Positions 61,301 to 64,000 of a stretch of 64,000 bases of DNA are shown here, one piece after another. The translations under genes and the position numbers were made by a program. The notes below the pieces were generated by a model, which searched no databases, was not told the DNA's origin, and worked only from the letters and a program-made list of their open reading frames with translations. Numbering within the stretch: position 1 is the first letter of the stretch; the number at the start of each line of letters is the position of its first letter. This DNA comes from Chionis minor (Eukaryota; Chordata; Aves; Charadriiformes; Chionididae). Location of the stretch: NCBI GenBank assembly GCA_013398295.1, contig VZSF01009132.1, positions 8,356 through 72,355 on the forward strand, read 5' to 3'.

Positions 61301-64000
61301 AGAAATTATTTTTCTGCCTTTACTTCAGAGCAAATCCACTGCTTTTTCTGAACAGCACCTTCCTGGGGAAAGTGTTAGTAAACTTCAAGGGTGTCCCCCA
61401 AAGCAGTTGCTAACCACCTTCTGGACAGCTGAAGCCTCAAAACAGTCAAACAAAGGAAACCCCAAACTTACCAACCAGATCAAATTAAAAATATCGTATT
61501 ATCTTACTTCTCTTACTATCTTAATCCTATTTCAGTGAAACACCAGAGGTTTTATCTCAATTCACTGAAAGATTCACATTTATGGATATTTTTTCTCAGT
61601 TTTTAAGTAGTTGTTGTCGGAAAAAAAAAAAACGAAAACCCACCAGAATAGAGCTTGGCTTAACATTTATTTTGCTGTAGTTATGAGATGATTATACTTG
61701 CTCTCATCCCATTTTCACGGGTGCATAGGCAGGAAATGTTCCAGAAGAAACAAAATCAGGAAGTCTCATAGTACGCAGAAATTCCTATAATGTTAGTGTG
61801 ATAATGTCGCAGGTATATATAGTCAAGGCCCTCATAAGAAATATTAAAATTATATATTTTTTAATTATCAGCTATGAAGATTGTGGAAATGGTAAAATTG
61901 TATAAAAGAAGCAGCATCTGGGGGTGACTTTATTTTAAAAAATGAACACTCTAGATTTCTGTAAATTTCACCAGATGGTATTTCAGGATAATGCTACATA
62001 CAGAAAGTTTTAGTCATTCTTTTTGGGGGTAGACAAGGGGTATAGTTAGCAGGTGACTGAAGTTTTTGGCAGGCCCACTGGTATTAACGGTTCCCAAAAA
62101 AGTAGGCTTGAGTTTACCGGGGGGACATTCCAGTAAGTGTATGATATAGAGTTTCTCTGAACATTTGCTAGACCATTTGCTTTGGATTTCTCAGTGTTTG
62201 TTATGCCAGGTTGCTGGGTACTCTAAAAGTGCAAAGCTGCGCAGGGGTAGAACGCAATTACACTTGTAATCTGCCTGTGCATCGGCAGAGGTGATGTGGA
62301 CTGTTTGGTTATTCCATGGGATTTTGTGTATCTCATTTCAGAGGCGAATGCGGTGGTTCCCTCATGATTCTCTTGGTGCCAAAGGCTTATGGCACAGTGA
62401 AGCCCTTTAGATGCTTCTTCACTCTTGAGCAGACTTGAAAGGGAATTTTGTATTTGTGACAGCAAAGACTAGCCATGCTGCCTAAGGATACATAAGCATA
62501 GAAAAATCCTTGCCTCCAATTAGTTTTGCCAATGTACTTCACAAATGTATCTTTGGTCCTTAGACTTCTGAGTTAAAGTTTCGTCTTACAGTACAACCTG
62601 CACTGGTTTTGTACTGGATACAAAACTGTATATATTCAAGACAGGCATATACAAGCTTGAGTTTTCATTTGGGACTTAATAAGCCTTCAAAAAACCCTAA
62701 GTAAATAGCATAAGAAATGTTCAGAGGGGCTCTTTTGTATAGATACTGGCATGTCTCTCAGGGCAAAGGATTTTAACTACTCCTGTTATTCAGAGAGGAA
62801 TTGTATGTGAACAGGCCCATAAAGAGGAAAACATTGGCTGAAATTCACAATGAGACTTTGTGAACAGGATTTTGATCAGATCTTGTTTCATTTACCTTCT
62901 GAATGCAACCTTGTTTCCACTGTAATATCATTGAGCCGTGACAATGTGAGCTTCAGTTCTTGTTGTGGCTGCGCTAAGAGCTTGGAACCACCAGATGCTG
63001 AGAAGAGCTGATTTTCTTTTCCTATTTGTCTTTTAAGACTTTTTTGGAAGACTTAAATGTAATTTCTATGTAAGAAGGAACAAGATGACAGAGTTATTGA
63101 TCAGAGTGAATCCAACAAGCTGAAAATAAAATATTTGTGATCTTTAAGAAATTCCATAATTATACACCAGAGACTCCCTGGGTACCTTTTCTTCTAAAAC
63201 CACTATATATAACTTACTGAAGGGGTCGGTGTAAATAGGGCCTTTTGTGGATTCTGAGAGTACTGGACAGTACATCTGTACAATTTTGCTTGGTTTAGAT
63301 GCTAGAATTTGAACTAAATGGAGATACTTCAAATATAAGGTCGACTCTTCCATTGGGTTACATTCCTACCATGGGAGAGTCTCGTCTAGTGGCCACCCTT
63401 CAAAAGAATGTCTTACCAGTAGTTCATCTGTAAATTTAAATTGATGACAAGTAGTCTTCTTGTGACTTAGTCTTTGGATTATCAAAATAGTGTCTTTTCT
63501 CATGTACTTTTTGTACCTCGGATCTCTAGACTTGTATCTTCTAATCAAAACAAATAATAAGCCAGCCTTTACAAAGTCTCTAGCACTAATGTTGGTGGTC
63601 TCTGCAGTCCTAAATTAGGAATTGCTGAGATCCTGATGCTTATTGCTGCTTTTTCTTTGGAACTTCTGTTAGTGTGATTTTTGAAATGCAGATATGTGTT
63701 GTTCCCTAATACTTTGTAATATAATTTTTATTTCTTTGGTCCCTTACTCTTTTCCTCTGTGTCAAGTATCAGTACCCAAATAGCTTCCCTACGCTGTTCA
63801 CAATGATTATATAGATCAAAATCTTTGCACTAAGTCTCTTTGCGTTTTCCTCCTGTTGCATATTGTGCCTGTTCCACAGAGAATGCAGTCAGGCAGTTCA
63901 GATAGTCCAACAGGCCATTACAATTCTTCAGAAAAAAAGAGTTCATATTATAATTACTTTTTAGTCTCAGTGTTTGCTAAGTAGAAGGCCTTATTTGAGC
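52328..64000 (+). other. SPECC1: SPECC1 intron, continues past the window
   Basis: AT-rich, with no coding exon recognised and no clear SINE, LINE or LTR. Short simple features only: an inverted repeat at 55.39 kb and T/A homopolymers near 55.79, 56.05, 60.19 and 61.62 kb. The long open frames are chance. Confidence 0.7.
55393..55421. repeat. Perfect 13-bp inverted repeat with 3-base loop
   Basis: CTGTATATACAAA, then CTG, then TTTGTATATACAG: a perfect hairpin arm pair in intronic AT-rich DNA. The stem is too short for a microRNA precursor. Confidence 0.8.

Larger units (their letters stand above)
16100..64000 (+). other. SPECC1: SPECC1 (cytospin-B) gene, 5' part; continues beyond the window
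   Basis: SPECC1 encodes a coiled-coil protein with a C-terminal calponin-homology domain, a paralogue of SPECC1L that associates with actin and microtubules. Two coding exons here (38383-38529, 41359-41494) give the first 94 codons plus one base. They begin MKSTARPW, contain [18 protein letters not shown], then [20 protein letters not shown], and end [14 protein letters not shown]. Human SPECC1 from memory has [30 protein letters not shown] and AISELTESRL at the same places. The paralogue SPECC1L differs here. The downstream exon, which in human starts with AFTTTKRTGIP, is not found in the window. A second first exon is proposed at 52288. The introns are AT-rich and sparse in repeats. Confidence 0.92.

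Noticed and set aside
16184..64000. Search for CR1 LINE, LTR or endogenous viral sequence
   Set aside because: No CR1 3'-end signature, LTR ends or viral protein motifs recognised by eye; a repeat-masking run would decide.

Overview
This is vertebrate nuclear DNA, most likely from a bird. The genes are multi-exon with GT-AG introns, CpG-island promoters and AATAAA poly(A) signals. Recognised exons translate to proteins very close to the mammalian orthologues, as remembered. Interspersed repeats are few: a handful of old MIR-like remnants and no recent element. One 111-base N run and two single Ns show a draft assembly.

Layout. (1) About 1-10,680 (+): the 3' part of ABR, a Rho-family GTPase regulator. 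It holds seven exons (end of C2 domain, whole RhoGAP domain, stop at 8334-8336), a roughly 2.3 kb 3'UTR with two poly(A) signals, and at 1-74 a possible alternative 5' exon in matching phase. (2) About 11,500-15,600 (-): TIMM22, the channel subunit of the mitochondrial carrier translocase, with four coding exons. Intron 1 contains the N run, and a 211-bp stretch of exon 1/promoter is repeated around a single N, probably an assembly artefact. (3) About 15,600-16,650: a CpG-island divergent promoter with four ZNF143/THAP11-like motifs between TIMM22 and the next gene. (4) About 16,100 to beyond 64,000 (+): the 5' part of SPECC1 (cytospin-B). It has a probable non-coding first exon, coding exons at 38,383-38,529 and 41,359-41,494, and a second CpG-island promoter near 51.7-52.3 kb. 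That promoter has a short alternative coding first exon (MGNQ start) which ends in the same phase as the 41 kb exon. The rest of SPECC1 lies downstream of the window.

ABR and TIMM22 converge tail to tail; TIMM22 and SPECC1 diverge head to head. ABR-TIMM22 adjacency is also known in human 17p13.3, but there the other TIMM22 neighbour is NXN, so a synteny breakpoint lies between TIMM22 and SPECC1. The three proteins act in unrelated processes: Rho signalling, mitochondrial import and cytoskeleton organisation. I found no novel multi-gene system. The most interesting signals are the two in-phase alternative first exons and the motif-dense divergent promoter.
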